Assembly (NCBI GenBank): GCA_018292915.2
Contig: JACVVK020000171.1
Span: 518,501-582,500 of the forward strand
DNA: 64,000 bases
Origin: Batillaria attramentaria
Taxonomy: Eukaryota > Mollusca > Gastropoda > Batillariidae
Direction: 5' to 3'
Of this stretch, positions 35,820-49,500 are shown one piece after another (the first letter of the stretch is position 1; each line of letters opens with the position of its first letter). A program made the position numbers and the translations under genes. A model generated the notes under the pieces. It saw only the letters and a program-made list of their open reading frames with translations, was not told where the DNA came from and did not search any database.

Positions 35820-38800
35820 CGTGCATGTATTTATGTCTGCCCGCAGCACTGTGTCCAAGTGTGCATGTGTGAAAAAGAAGTTACTGATTTTCAGCCCTAC
35901 CCAAAATTCTAGCACATGCGACTACTGGCTACGAGAAAAGGTCGTCCAAGCAAAATGTGAGATTCACTTTGCCATCCTCTACCAAGGTAGAAAATGATCT
36001 TTTTATCTCCACAAGGCAGCAGTTATGTCCAAAAACACACTAGTCAAGCCCAACAACCTGTTACAGTCTAAATTACAGTCTGGAAACGTGTTTAATTTCT
36101 ATCAGCAACTCCAGTCTGCGAATGGCAGCATGCCCCCGTTTTACGAAAAAAAAAAAAAAAAACCCAAGAAAAAAACCCCTGTAAAAGCCATGCAAGTCAG
36201 TGCTGTGCTGGGTTTCAAGATACATGAGCATCTCTTCAGCAGTATATTGTGTACTTCCTCTTTTCGGAATAGCCCTTGTCTCGTATTTCAAAGGGAGCAA
36301 AACCTGTTTACAGCCTAACAGGACACTTTTTCCCTGAATAAAATGATCAATTATTGAAAAATTAATGTGTTACTGAAGACAAATGAAGCCCCAGGAAGCT
36401 CTTCAAAGGTGTAATAATGCTAATCCTGAAATCTCTAAACCCAACCCCCCTTCCAAAGAAAAGTGTTTCGCTGTTTCTCTTTCCACCCCCAAAGCAAGGT
36501 GCTTCGCTGTTTCTCTTTCCACCTTAGTAAAATTATCACCATTTCTGAGGAAAATGCTGAGCCATCTTGATCACAAAGTGCAATAAAAAAAATTGTGAAT
36601 GCTTTCTGAGAGTGACACAGACAACGTGGGAAAAAGCGACAGCGTACTCGACACACGGTCAGGTGACTTTGACATGGAACGTCGACTGGACGTTGGAGGG
36701 GAGACATCACGACTTGACAGCTGACCTCCAGAGGACACGGAGCACATGGAGGGGCTCCGGTGAGCTTTCTCCGCCTGCGTTGGCTCTACCAGGAGAGAGT
36801 TGAAGCTGTCTTCTTCCACGTAGCCGAGGTCTTTACGGAGCTGGGCACGGACATCGGAAAACCTGACAAAGTAAGAAAAAAATAAATGACAGTCTAAATA
36901 AGAACTACTTGGTTAAACAGGATGCAACTATGTATGAGGCAAATATCATCAATGGGTAAAAAAAAAAAAAAAAAAAATGTACAGCAATGAAAAAAAACAA
37001 AAAACAATGTCAGTGAAAGGTAATGTATTTTAAACATGACGAAGACACAGTCTCCCTACAAATTTGTTCAGCAAACAGACAATTTCTTGTCTGTAAGTTT
37101 GTCTGTGTGGGTGCATGGAAACAAGATTTACCAGTTATAAGCTATTTGTTTTATTTTATACAATTCTTTCTTACACTGACTTCTACACTCATAACTGCTG
37201 CTGACATGGTGAGGGTGATCTTGAGACAGAGGAGGAGACCAAGAGAATGACGAGAATGAGGGTGCACGCCTGGGCCTGTATGTAAAACTCAAGGTTAATT
37301 TAATCCACGGCTATGGGTCTAACCCAGGCTAGAACGAAAGAAACCCCAAACAAAATTAAATAAAAAAGGAAGTGAGGAAAGAAAGACAAAAATCCTTCTA
37401 TAACGGCTCAGCCACCTTGCTGGAATGGACCTGCTTCCCGATTTAAAACAAAAAAACAACAGGAAATTTTACCCTAGAGCTAGTTTAGTTCGAAGTTAGA
37501 CTCTAACCCGGGGCTAAACTCCCTAGCCCCAACTGTTACATGCAGGCCCTGTTCTTTCACTCAGTGTTACCCTTGTGATCCATGCTGCAGTGGCAAACAA
37601 ATTCCCATTTCAGGATCAATGGAAGTATTTTTGCGTTTGATTCAATATGGAAAGTGACTTACTTGACGACGGTGTTGGTGCAGACGATGAACTCGGGTTT
37701 GGAGTTCCACTGGTGGTAGGTGATGTAGTAGCGGGTGCGAAGCCAGATCCACTGCTGCCCCTTGGTCAGGAAGCGATAGTAGCACGACGTCCCCTCCCCC
37801 ATCTGCATCACTGTCAACGCAAGCAACCAACAGCCAATGATAACCAAAGCAAAATATTTTGCAATTATCAGTGTTCCCTGGGGTGGAATTACAGTCATTA
37901 TGACCTTTTTCTGGGCACTGTGAGGGGGTCATTTTGCGAGGTTAGATGGTCACATATATACAGACACTGGATGTACAGTGGACACAAGTCAGAGGAAAAG
38001 TCTGAATAAAATTATGTATCAATAACTTCTGGTTCGTACACTATCAGTTTCAAAACACTGCAGACACAGGAAAAAATGTGATGAAGGATGCCTCTTGTGA
38101 GTGGACACCTCCTTTGGAACATACTCTTCAAATCTCTTGTACTGGGCACATGGGACGAACGGACACCTGTCAGGTAGGGACTGATCTGGATTTAATCCTC
38201 AAACCAATGATAATTAAACTTTCTTTTCTGAGCTGTCCCAGTCTTAGTCTGAGTTTCCTTCTGCCCCAAAAAGTCGATCTCAGTAGCTCATCATCACCAG
38301 TGTCCACCAAGGTAGAAGGTCTCAAGCCTGCTGAAGCACAGGGCCTTCGGGCTTCATTTGTTTGCTGGTCGCATTCAACAATCAAGGTGTCTTCTGCTAC
38401 TGCTCAAACTGCTGGAGCGTGTTTTTGTTCCGACTAGCAAGTCAAGTCAAGTTTATTTTTCCAACCCTCTGGGGGTACAGGAAAAGCCACTGGAGAAGAG
38501 ACACTTCACACAGCTACTCTGAACGCATGCGCATTTTTGTGTTTTCTACCAAGTACTCTGTGACGAGAGCAATGGTGATCATGCCATATGCCAACTTTTG
38601 ACGAAGTTTGCTTTCAGTTAAAAAAAAAAAAGTGTCAAAATGACATACAGAGTAAACTTTTTGTGCGTTTACGCACTTATATGTGTGTTATTGGGAACAC
38701 TGATTATGGGCCCATCTTTCAACCAGTCTTGGCTCATAAACTGTCTGGAGCTGTTTGGTGGCGTGTTGTAGCATTGTACCAGAAGCTTCGAGCAAACACT

Positions 38801-41625
38801 AGAGACACTCACGCTGTTCATGGCACTTTGACACCCGCTCAATGTCCTCCGGATGGTAGTAATCATACCCAGACGTGCCCAGCACCTCAAACGGGAGATA
38901 CCCTATTACTGGTGGAGCTCTGTAAACAAGGCCAAAAAAATGAATAAACAAACAGCAGAATTGAACCAGCAAAGCACATCTACATTTTGTGTCTGTTCAA
39001 TTTACCAAGCTCCCTTTATAAATAAATAAATAAATAAATAAACGTTCAGTTCCAAAGAGGACATTTAAACTACACTGGCAAACAAGAATTGGCAATCTTA
39101 CACAACATACCAGTCAGCCACAAAAATCAAATACACTAATATAAACAACACCTGTATGCACTACCTGTGATCTAAGAAGAGGAATTTCCACTCTAAAGAA
39201 TGCCGAGAAGTGAACTCGCACGTCATCTCGTCCACATTGGACATCTCTCGGATGATATGTGAAGTCTGCAGCCTCACGGTGCAGCAGAAGCAGACAGACA
39301 TGCTGGACGAGTTCATGCCGATCGGGTCACACGACAGGTCATCCTCCATCATGTCTAGAAGTAGAATACGCAGAAATAAAACAGACATGTACATGTTTCT
39401 GTCAGGAAACTTCTGACGCTAGTGGAAAAGTCAGGCAGATGTTAGTATTGTCCGCATCGTGGAAATCTGGCATGATCTGAGAATATCTGAGTAGAAATGT
39501 CAAATGTGAGTCATCCTAAGTGTCAAAGCAGACACAGTATGTCAAAATTTCACCATCATGATGATGGTGATACAGGCAAGTCAAATCTCTCAAAATGTAT
39601 TTTCTATGGGATTATGGACTACTAGCCATACAGTGTGACAGTAAGTGACTGTTGATGTGCATACTTGGTTATGAGAGACGGACGGACGGATGGATGGATG
39701 GACAGACAGACAGACACAGATCAAAAGAGGGAGAGACTGAAAGTGTATGAATGCATGTGCACATGCACACACAAATGCATATGCTCAACTGACTCACCAT
39801 CATCACTTGACAGAAGGCGGGAACTGCCCGATATCCGTACAAACTCGTATGTGGACTGATCTTTGGGGTCTATCGTGCCTCTCCTAAAATGGCATGTGAA
39901 GCTCAGCTGGTTTTCAGCTGCAAAAACATTAAAAAAATAAAAAAATAAAAATAAATAAATAAATAAATAAAATACTCACTTGCTATGCAACAATTCAGTG
40001 CTCTGAACAGGCATTAAGAAAAGGTAAGGTTAGAGGGGAAAAGATGCACCTCCTCTGTGTGTGTGTGTGTGTGTGGAGGGGGGGGGGTCTTTGAAAATGT
40101 CAAAGCTTATCTTCAAAAGTTACAGCAAATATTTTCTTTACGTACTAGTTAAAGGAATGGGCTGTGCAAACTGTATTCACACATTACACTCTCCCTGAGT
40201 TTTTCGGTTGAAGGTTTTTTTTTGTTTTGTTTTTTTACCTTCGCCGCACGTCGTGGGTACAGTTGCACCCACATGTTCGTTCAAACGTGCAAGCTCAGAC
40301 AATTTTCATGCTAGATCCACAAAACATACTGACTTTGCTAATAAAGGTACTGGGCAGGTGCATACCAAAACACGTTCGATTTTGTTGGTAAAGAAACAAC
40401 TAAATAAGAAAAACGTTGTATAATCATACTTTTTTCCCCCTTCTTAAAAAGCATGGGTATGTTTGCACCCACGGCGTTGGGCGCCCAAGTTTACAGGCGA
40501 AGTACGGCAAAGGTTAAACGTGATTTTTGGTACACTAATGTGCCACTCAAAACAACAAATCACAGCTAAAAAACAACAACCAAAAACACCTGAATCCGTA
40601 GTCCAATATTTGACCTCACCTGAGCTGAGCTTACTGCCTACACAAGTTTTCTGCTAAGCTTCGTCACACTACCATGCCTAATTGGATTACAGTAAATCAC
40701 CAACATCTGATTCCAGACTAATCCATAATCATTCAGCTAAATAATTTATAATTTCAACAACGACAAAAAATCCCCAATCCAAAACCCACACAACTGACTC
40801 CATCATGGACAGCACGCCTCTGTTTCCTCCGCAGACCTGCCTACCGAAAGAAGCGTCCTTCAGTAGTTTGCCACTGACATAACCTCACCGTTCACTAGTT
40901 TTGGGGGGGGTCTTCATCAGTAGTGACCCGACTTCACATTAGTTAAGCAAGAAGCAGTTTGTAAGAAACTGTCAGACTGCTTTGGATATGTTCAGCCCAC
41001 CAAATTTGAAAAATAAATGCAATTCTAAATTCCGAAATTTAAATAGCTGAGCTGACCCTTCGCACCGCGTGATTGTAATGTGTTTATGTCCGGTGTGTGA
41101 GAGAATGTGTGTGATTCACGTGAGCGTGCGTGTTGGGTTCAGTTCGCGGCGCTTTGAGCCGATTCATGAAATTGGGTAAAGCGCCTATATAATACTCATT
41201 ATTATTATTATTATTAATGTATTATCATGGAATTTTAGTACATGTACTCTCATTGGTTCATCTGTAAAAGTAGAGCACAGGAGAGAAAGTGGAAACCTGA
41301 ACTCTGACAAGACATGACTAATCCACCAGCCAATTGATCCGTTCCTGCATGCAGTGTATTTAATTGATTTTGCTTGTTTTTCGGCCTGCATGCGTTGTCG
41401 CATCATGTCAACCTGACCGTTTGACTTTCTCCTTCATGAAGATTATTTTTGGTCAGGTTTTGCATTTCAACACAGATTATTTTGCCTGTGTGCTCTCTCT
41501 CCCTCCCTCTAACGGCAAGAATGAAAACTGGACCACTGGACCAATGTCTTTTACCGTTGGCAAATAAAGTTTCATTTCATTTCTTACATTCACCCCCCCC
41601 CCAACACACACACATGCAGGCGCAT

Positions 41626-41663
<38 letters not shown>

Positions 41664-42000
41664 ACACACCTGTAATTTTTGACACACGATCATCATGGAG
41701 TAGTTTGTGGTCAATTTTCACAGAAACTGAGGACAAATCATAGAGGTAGGCAGGTCTGCATCAGTTTTGTTGGTACTGGTGGTGGTGATTAAGACTGTAA
41801 ACTTCGCTTTAAAAAACTAACTGAAGACTTAGAACTAGCTTACATTTCTCAAAATCATGGCCCATGTTGCTTGACTGCATGTGGTAAGTAGACAACAGGT
41901 TATAAAGTTTCACGTGATCGTCCTCGTGAACAAAGTCGTACAATGAGCGGTTGAGGAGATCCATCTGTAACAAAGTAAAACATGTTTTGAATGTTCAGTC

Positions 42001-42076
<76 letters not shown>

Positions 42077-42088
42077 CGCGTGCATGCG

Positions 42089-42181
<93 letters not shown>

Positions 42182-42207
42182 CGCGTGCATGCGTGCGAGA
42201 GAGAGAG

Positions 42208-42248
<41 letters not shown>

Positions 42249-42343
42249 TATGTGTGTGTGTGTGTGCGCGCTTGCACGTGCGTGTGTGTACACGAGCGTG
42301 AGTGAAAACAGAAGTGGTTCTGCTTTCTGTTTAATAATTAAAA

Positions 42344-42409
<66 letters not shown>

Positions 42410-43508
42410 ACCCATTTGCACTCATTAATGTATATCCCTCATCATGACATGTTTATTTGAAAGTGGGACAAGACAACTGAACTGTGAGTCATACTGACCG
42501 GAAGATGACCCAGCAACGAAGTGACACTCTCAGACACGTACAGTACACTCCCTTGCTGTGTGAACACCACCAAGAAACTGTCCACGGCCTGAAATGGAAA
42601 ACGCATACATACAGAGGGAGTTGAAAATGTTGTCAATGCTACAAGACACAAAAAGATGTCAAGTAATAACAGCATTATGATCACTTAACTGCACTGTGCA
42701 TGTGTGGATGGCATTTTTGTAAATGCAATGTTGAAATCACTCATCAGGCAATCATGCTGGAACGTAGCCAGTGGGAAACCACGTACAACGTGGTCAATCA
42801 AACACGCTCTGAAGGAGCTTGATGTGATGTTCTTATGCAGACGTCACTGACTTAACAAAAGAGCTTTTTACGATATTTGAAATTAAATACCGCCAATACA
42901 TTTAAAGAATACAATATAAAAGCAATAGAAAAGTAAAGAAATTTCCACCTTGATTACTGAGGAGAAAATCTGAATGTGCGCTCTCAACCGCCTAGCTTGC
43001 ACAACAGAGGTACGCAAGTGCAATTCCAGAACGTTGCTGAAAGCAAAACATACCTCCAACATCAGCTGAGCAAATTCTTCGTTGCACAGAAACGTTGGCT
43101 TCCAATCTTCTTTAATTTCATTGGCTGCAGATTGCACTGAAATTTCTGCAAAGGGGGGGAAAAAAAAAGCAAGAAAGAAAATAAACAGCATTATCAAAAC
43201 AAACAAATAAAACCCTTCCCTTTTTTTCCTGTTCAGATATTGAAAGTTCTAAGGGCATGAAGACTTTTTTCTGTTTCTGTTTTCCCGTCAAGAAATGTGC
43301 TGTTTTTAACTCCTGAAAACAGAAGCAAACAACAGCTGAGGGATAATTACATTCTGAGATTAATGTGAATTTTTTTTTTCCCATCTATTCTCTTTTCTCC
43401 TCCGGGAATTGAGATGTTTTTCTTATACCAAGTGTGTGTTGGGGGTGGGGGTACGGGGCATAGGTGAGGGGTGTGGGGATTGGTGGAAGACAATCAAGCA
43501 CACGCACA

Positions 43509-43539
<31 letters not shown>

Positions 43540-46500
43540 GATTCCTTGAACTCTAGGCAGTAAATTCTGAGTTCATCTCCTTACGTTACAAAAAAGTCTG
43601 AGCACAGAAAGCGATGGTAAAAAAAAAAAGATTTCTTATGAAAGGGTTGAATGATGCCCATTTTATTCCGCAGAAACAAAGCTAGAGGAATTTGAGTGTT
43701 GCAATTATACAAGGTGACCTGTTGTTTCCTTTGCATTTACCCATAAAAACTGGGCTTCTTTCACTTATTTACCCTGAAAATGGGTCAGATTATGAAAGAG
43801 TGAAGACAAGAAGGGCCAGCCTACATGCACTGTCTCATCATGTCAACCCGACCGTTTGATTTTCTCCTTCGTGAAAAGTATTTTTGGTCAGGAGGTTTTG
43901 CATTTCAACACAGATTTAATATGCGTGCATACCCTCTCTCCCTCCCTCCTAGTTTTACATTCACCCCCCCCCCCCCACACACACACACACACACATAAAA
44001 GACAAATCAATATAGGATTCCTTTTTTTTTTTCAACAAGATGCTGATGCACGCATAGGGGTGTGGTTGAAACGCCGGTGGGGTGATGTTTGGGCGGTTCG
44101 GGGTGTGTGTGTGTGTGTGTGGGTGGGTTGGGGGGGGGGGGGTAAGGGAGTGGGCATGGGTACCAGTAATCCAAGGGAGGTGACAGCGGGGGGGGGGGGG
44201 GGGGGGAGGGGGGGGGGGAGGAGGGGGGGGGGGGTGCGGGTGCGGGGGGCGGCGGCAACCAGTGCTAAAGGCTGCCAGGGGGACACACATGTAAAACTCC
44301 GCATGAACAACAGCACTCTAATGACTTCAATCAAATTAATCCTACTGCTAACTACCTTGGTGTGTTTTGAGGAACTGAATGGCCGACTTGAGCACTGTGG
44401 ACTTGTCCATTTTCTTGTTGTTGGCCGCCACCATGGAGCAGAGCTCGTTGATGAGCATGTTGAACTGGTCCCTCCTCTTCTTCTCACTAAGGTTCCGCGT
44501 TTTTCTGTCGACAAACAAACCAAGCCAGACAATTACAATTTCACCGGCTATATTTGTCAATTCTCGTTCGAACAACCTCGTCACAGACGGTCAGCACACA
44601 TTTCAAAGTGTGATGGCTTGTACTTCTTCTTTCTTTTTTTTTAACTGATATCCTAGTCTTTTTTTTCTTTTTTTTTTAAACCAGAAAAGAGGCCTGTGAA
44701 AGAGGATGTCTCAATCTAAAGTTGCATGGTGTTTTGAAATTAACCAATACTTTTAAAATCAAACCAGAGACCTTTTTCCTCAGACAAAGTCACTGGCTGG
44801 CTGTGACAGTCTAAGGAAACGGTGACCTTAAACCACCAAACCTAAAAAAAAAAAAAAAAAAGTTTAAATTTAAAAAAAAAAAGGGTGGGGGTGGGGGTGG
44901 GGGGTGGGACAAATGAAGCCAGAACACTGTAGTGAGCTCGAAAACAAATTGTGGTTGTTTGACAGCGCTTAAAGTGACCCTGGAAACTTCAGCACAGTGT
45001 GTGTTGTTCCAGCAAGCATCAGACAGTTTGTGAGACTGAGAGTTGAACTCAGAGGCCAGAGGCCTGTACATTTATTCAGTGGTTGAACTACTTTTTAAAG
45101 TCGGGTGCACGCCGATCATCCTTGTCACCACGCGTCTGCCAGAATCAGGCATTTACGGAGACCTCAAGTACAGTTAAGTCAATTATTGATGAGCTCACAA
45201 CAGTTTCAAAAAAGTAAAAAGGGGTGAGTGGTGGTCTAACAGGCAGCACGTCGGACTTGGCCGCTGCGCTACTGAACGGCCGTCACGGCGAAGACGCGTG
45301 GGTTCGAGCCCAAGTTGAGCTATATACGATACTGGTTCATCGCGGGTTTCTCTCTGGGTTATCTACCTTTCATCCTCCGGTAAAATTGAAAAGTAGGATA
45401 CAGGTATTAGGTGGCGCTGCACCGCAGAGAGGCGCTACCCAGGGGGAATTAGCCCAAATTTCCCGAAAGGGACAACAAAGCAGTTTTTTAAAAAAGGGGA
45501 AAAAAAAAAGCAGTGTTGCGCGGGGACTGGTTCTGTGGTTTAAACTACCTTTTTAAAGGTTCGGTGCACTTCACGCATCCTTGTAACCAAGTCTACCACA
45601 GGCATAAGCATCTAATCAATGAGAACTCAACAGCCAAGTTAGTTCACAAACAGTAATTTTTTTTTTCTTCTTAAATCACACACTCAGGGTGTTGCATTTG
45701 CCCGAAGATTGGTTTCGTGGTTAACTACTTTTTGAAAGTTGGGTGCAAGCCAAGTAGTCTTGTTACCAAACCTGTGAGCGGCATTTAATGAGAACTCAAC
45801 AGATAATTATTATATATAAAATATATATATATATATATTAATGAATCCACCAACAGGTTGTATTTTTTAAAAAAAAATCAATTTCACAGCCCACTACCGA
45901 ATCAAAGCATTTAAGAAAATACAGAATACATAGGTAATTCAAGACACTACGCCTGAAGGAATGTGGCAAACACTTGAAGCAAATCTAAAATAGAAATCAA
46001 TTTATACTTTTAGTGGGCTCTGTGCAGGCAGGGAGACAGAAACTAGGAGACAGAAACCTTTTTTTTCAGTCTGCTGACATAACTACATGTACATGTACTA
46101 AATACAGAACGGCCTCCTTCAAATACCCTTGATTGTCCTGACCTGTGGCACAAAAAGAAAGTCAGACAGACGAATGAACTGCTGTCTCCCAATTACTACG
46201 CTTCCGTTGGCTCAGTGCCAGCATCAGAGACGCTGTCACTGTCCAGGTGTCCTAAGTGGTGTGATGATAGATAAAAATAGCTTATAATGATCCGTAGGAA
46301 TAAAAATGGTTGCAATGGCCCCTTTAAATTTCAAACTCAAATCCGCAGAGGAGGGGGGGGGGACCAAAAAAAAACAACAAAAAACCCCACCACCACCAAA
46401 CAAACACCACCACCACCAAACAAACACCTAGGTGTGTGCACCAAACAGCGACCCAGGAAAAAATCTTTTAAAGTTGCCCCCCCCAAAAAATTGCCCTTCA

Positions 46501-49500
46501 TAACCTTAGACAAAGAATGTGGAAGTAGGAAGAAGACGCGTCGTCAAAGAGATGCCAGGAAGGGGGAGTGGGGACGATGACAAGATTGCAGCGTGTTGCT
46601 GAAAGGGGGGCAATGCGTACAGGAAGTCAAACACACTGTGTTGACTCGTCCCTTGGGCTCACTGCACCTTGTTCCAACAGCAAGGTGCGAGCAAACAGCT
46701 GTCTCCACACCTCAACTGGAGAGCGCTACTTGCCTGTACTGTCCGCGGAATTGCAGCAACCGGGCATTGCGTGCATAATTTTCTTCTTGGAAGTTTTCAA
46801 TAAAGTTTTGCTAGATCTCTATATACATGTATAGATTTTTTTTTTTATTGTTGTTGTTTTTTTCTTTGGTAGTTTGTCCTTTGTATTAGGTTTTTCAAAC
46901 AAGTCTTTCTTGAGTTTATGTTAGGTTTTTCTTGAGTTTTTGTTTTTTGTTTTTCTTGAGTTTTAAAAATACTGTTTCTTTAATTTTTGAACAGTTTATG
47001 AAAATAGCATTTTTCTAATCATCGCTTTAGCAGCTGTGTGTTTGGATGAACTGTTTTAAGGCAAGCAGGTGGTTGAGTTCTTTTGCATTTTTTCCCCCCG
47101 CAGCTGTGTTTCTGGAGGCACTGTTTTGGGCCACGCAGGTGCTTGAGTCCTTTTTGTTTTCTTTCTTGAAAAAGACGATCACTCACGCCAGGCCACCCAA
47201 CCCCAACACCTCCTCCCCGCACCCAATTCCCTAGTCTTTTGGGAAACTAGAGACGATCTGTGCCTTAAACGATCAGTCACTTTTGTCTGGTCTGTCCCAG
47301 TTTTTTTTTCGCGCGCTGTCTTCACAGACCACGTACACAGAAGATGGAGTAGTTCACTCAAAAGAAACCCGACAAAAGTTACAAATTTATACAATCATCA
47401 CGTGTTGCTGCATGTGACAAAGTTATTCCCCTTCGACAGACAATCCAAAACTCCTTTATTCAAGCAAAATTTCTCATAATTCTGGAAACATAATCATGTT
47501 ACCTTGTTACAAGATCTTCTTGATAATGCTAAATTTGGAAGAAAGGCAAAGAAAGACAGAAACACAACCGGGCTGGAAAGAACATAAGACAGATCAGATC
47601 TACAGTGACGATTACCCCCCCCCCCCCCCCAAATCTTCCACCTCCCCCAACCCACGCACGCAGGTAAACAAAATCAAATCTACCTCAAGCCACCCCAAAC
47701 ATGTTCTACATTATCAGCGGGATCAGATGCTGCCTGGAAATTAGAAATTTATGGAAACCGAAAACAACTCGACTGAAACTGAACTCGTGCTCAGACACTG
47801 ATCAAAGATTCAAACAATGCCGTCTATTTTGAACGCAATTCGATCAAATCTGCAGCCTTGGGGGAAAGGGTTACACAAAAAGAATGAAGATAATGATGGA
47901 ATGTTGTAGGGAGGGGATCGTTTCTCGTGAGCTATATCTGTTTTTCTTTTCTGCACGTGAAATTAGATTACGTAAGACGAAAACAGCCGACACACGCCCT
48001 GCCGCATGACTCGATGGTAAACAGAAAACCCAGACCTGACCGGCACTGAAAGTGTGTGGGCACACACCGAGTTTGAAAAGGTCACTAGAGAAAAGACAAT
48101 GAAGACCTGGCGGTTGTAAATGTAATACAAACTGTTCACTGAACTCCGCAGAGCCCCAGCTGTTCTTTCGTAAAAACATCTTCAAAAGATCATGCTACAA
48201 GCAACTAGCGAAGAATCATGAAAAAGTTAGCTGAGGAGAAGTTTTATCCACGGAAGGGACGGATGGATGAATGGATGGGTGGATGGATGCATCACAAGGG
48301 TGTCTTACTTCTGCTTGTGCTACAAACCTCTTTCTTACGCACTGCCAGAAACGCTCAGTTGGTATAGTTTGCCCGTTAGGGGGTGCAAATGTATACCACT
48401 GTTTTACCAGTCAATTCCGTCGAGACTTCGGCGTAAACCATCGTCCACTAACGGGGGCGAGTGTATTCCCGCAACGCGGGAGGGGGTGCAAATGGACTCC
48501 GAGGTCTGGCAAGGTGAAGTCACGTGGCCGCGGACTTCGTTCTACGAATTTACTTCATCATGCGAAATATCGGGGGAATTGACTGGTATACATAATTTGC
48601 ACCCCCTAACGGGCGAACTATACTACCTGAGCGCCAGTAACACATAAGCAGGAAAACCAAAACGGCAACAGGGGCCATACACCTAGATCCAAGTCACAAG
48701 ATCTAAAGTAACTGAACTACAAGTACCCCACCGGAGCATCACGAATTCCTCATTCATCGTGTGTCACCATAAAATGCAACACAAATTACCCAAGATTCTA
48801 AAATCTCTGTAGATTCCACCCACAAAATGGGAGGAATGCCACTGATGCTGGGTTAGAGCAACAGGGACAGACCTGAAACTGAAACTGTGTGGGCAGAGCA
48901 AGTGGAGGAACAACAGTAGACACTACACTGCAATTAATTTCCACTGTGTTTTGTTATTCGTCTTGTGAACGTTAGGGGGTTAATGAAAATCCATGCCACA
49001 CGCCAATCATTCACACACCATGTCCAAAAAGTGCTGTGTCTCACCTCAGAGTTATAACACAAAATACAGCCAGGGTGCCCACTAAATGGCTACGGCAGCA
49101 TGGCCTCAGCACTAAGTGTAAATTGAACACTTCAGTTGTGCTTGCACGTGCGACAGGTTGCGGTACACTTTCATGCTTCACAGAATACACTGGTCTCAGG
49201 CGAATGTGTGACCCAATGGCCCTGAACTAGTCACTATACTCCATGATAATTAGAAACGCGTGACAACGGACATAGATTCAAAAAGACAGCTGGGAAGACG
49301 AAACCTTTCCAGGTCAACAATTATGGTCAACCCGCAGAAGCACAAACCATAGTCCTTGTTCCCACGCGGAAACTGGACACTGATACCTGTGGCTAGAGTG
49401 CAAACTACTATGCGGGTTGGGTGGGTATTTGGGGGTTTAACTTCCTTTCGCACCACATACGGGTGATATCAAAGACGGGGCAACGATGGAAAAGCCAGTA

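Noticed and set aside
41900..42447. Overlapping open frames of 100-147 codons of Cys-Val and Arg-Glu repeats, on both strands
   Set aside because: These are translations of the (GT)n/(GA)n arrays inside a CLOCK intron.
43856..44644. A 262-codon plus-strand open frame
   Set aside because: It runs antisense across the CLOCK bHLH exon and through the poly-G tract. It has no domain, and its length comes from the low-complexity run.
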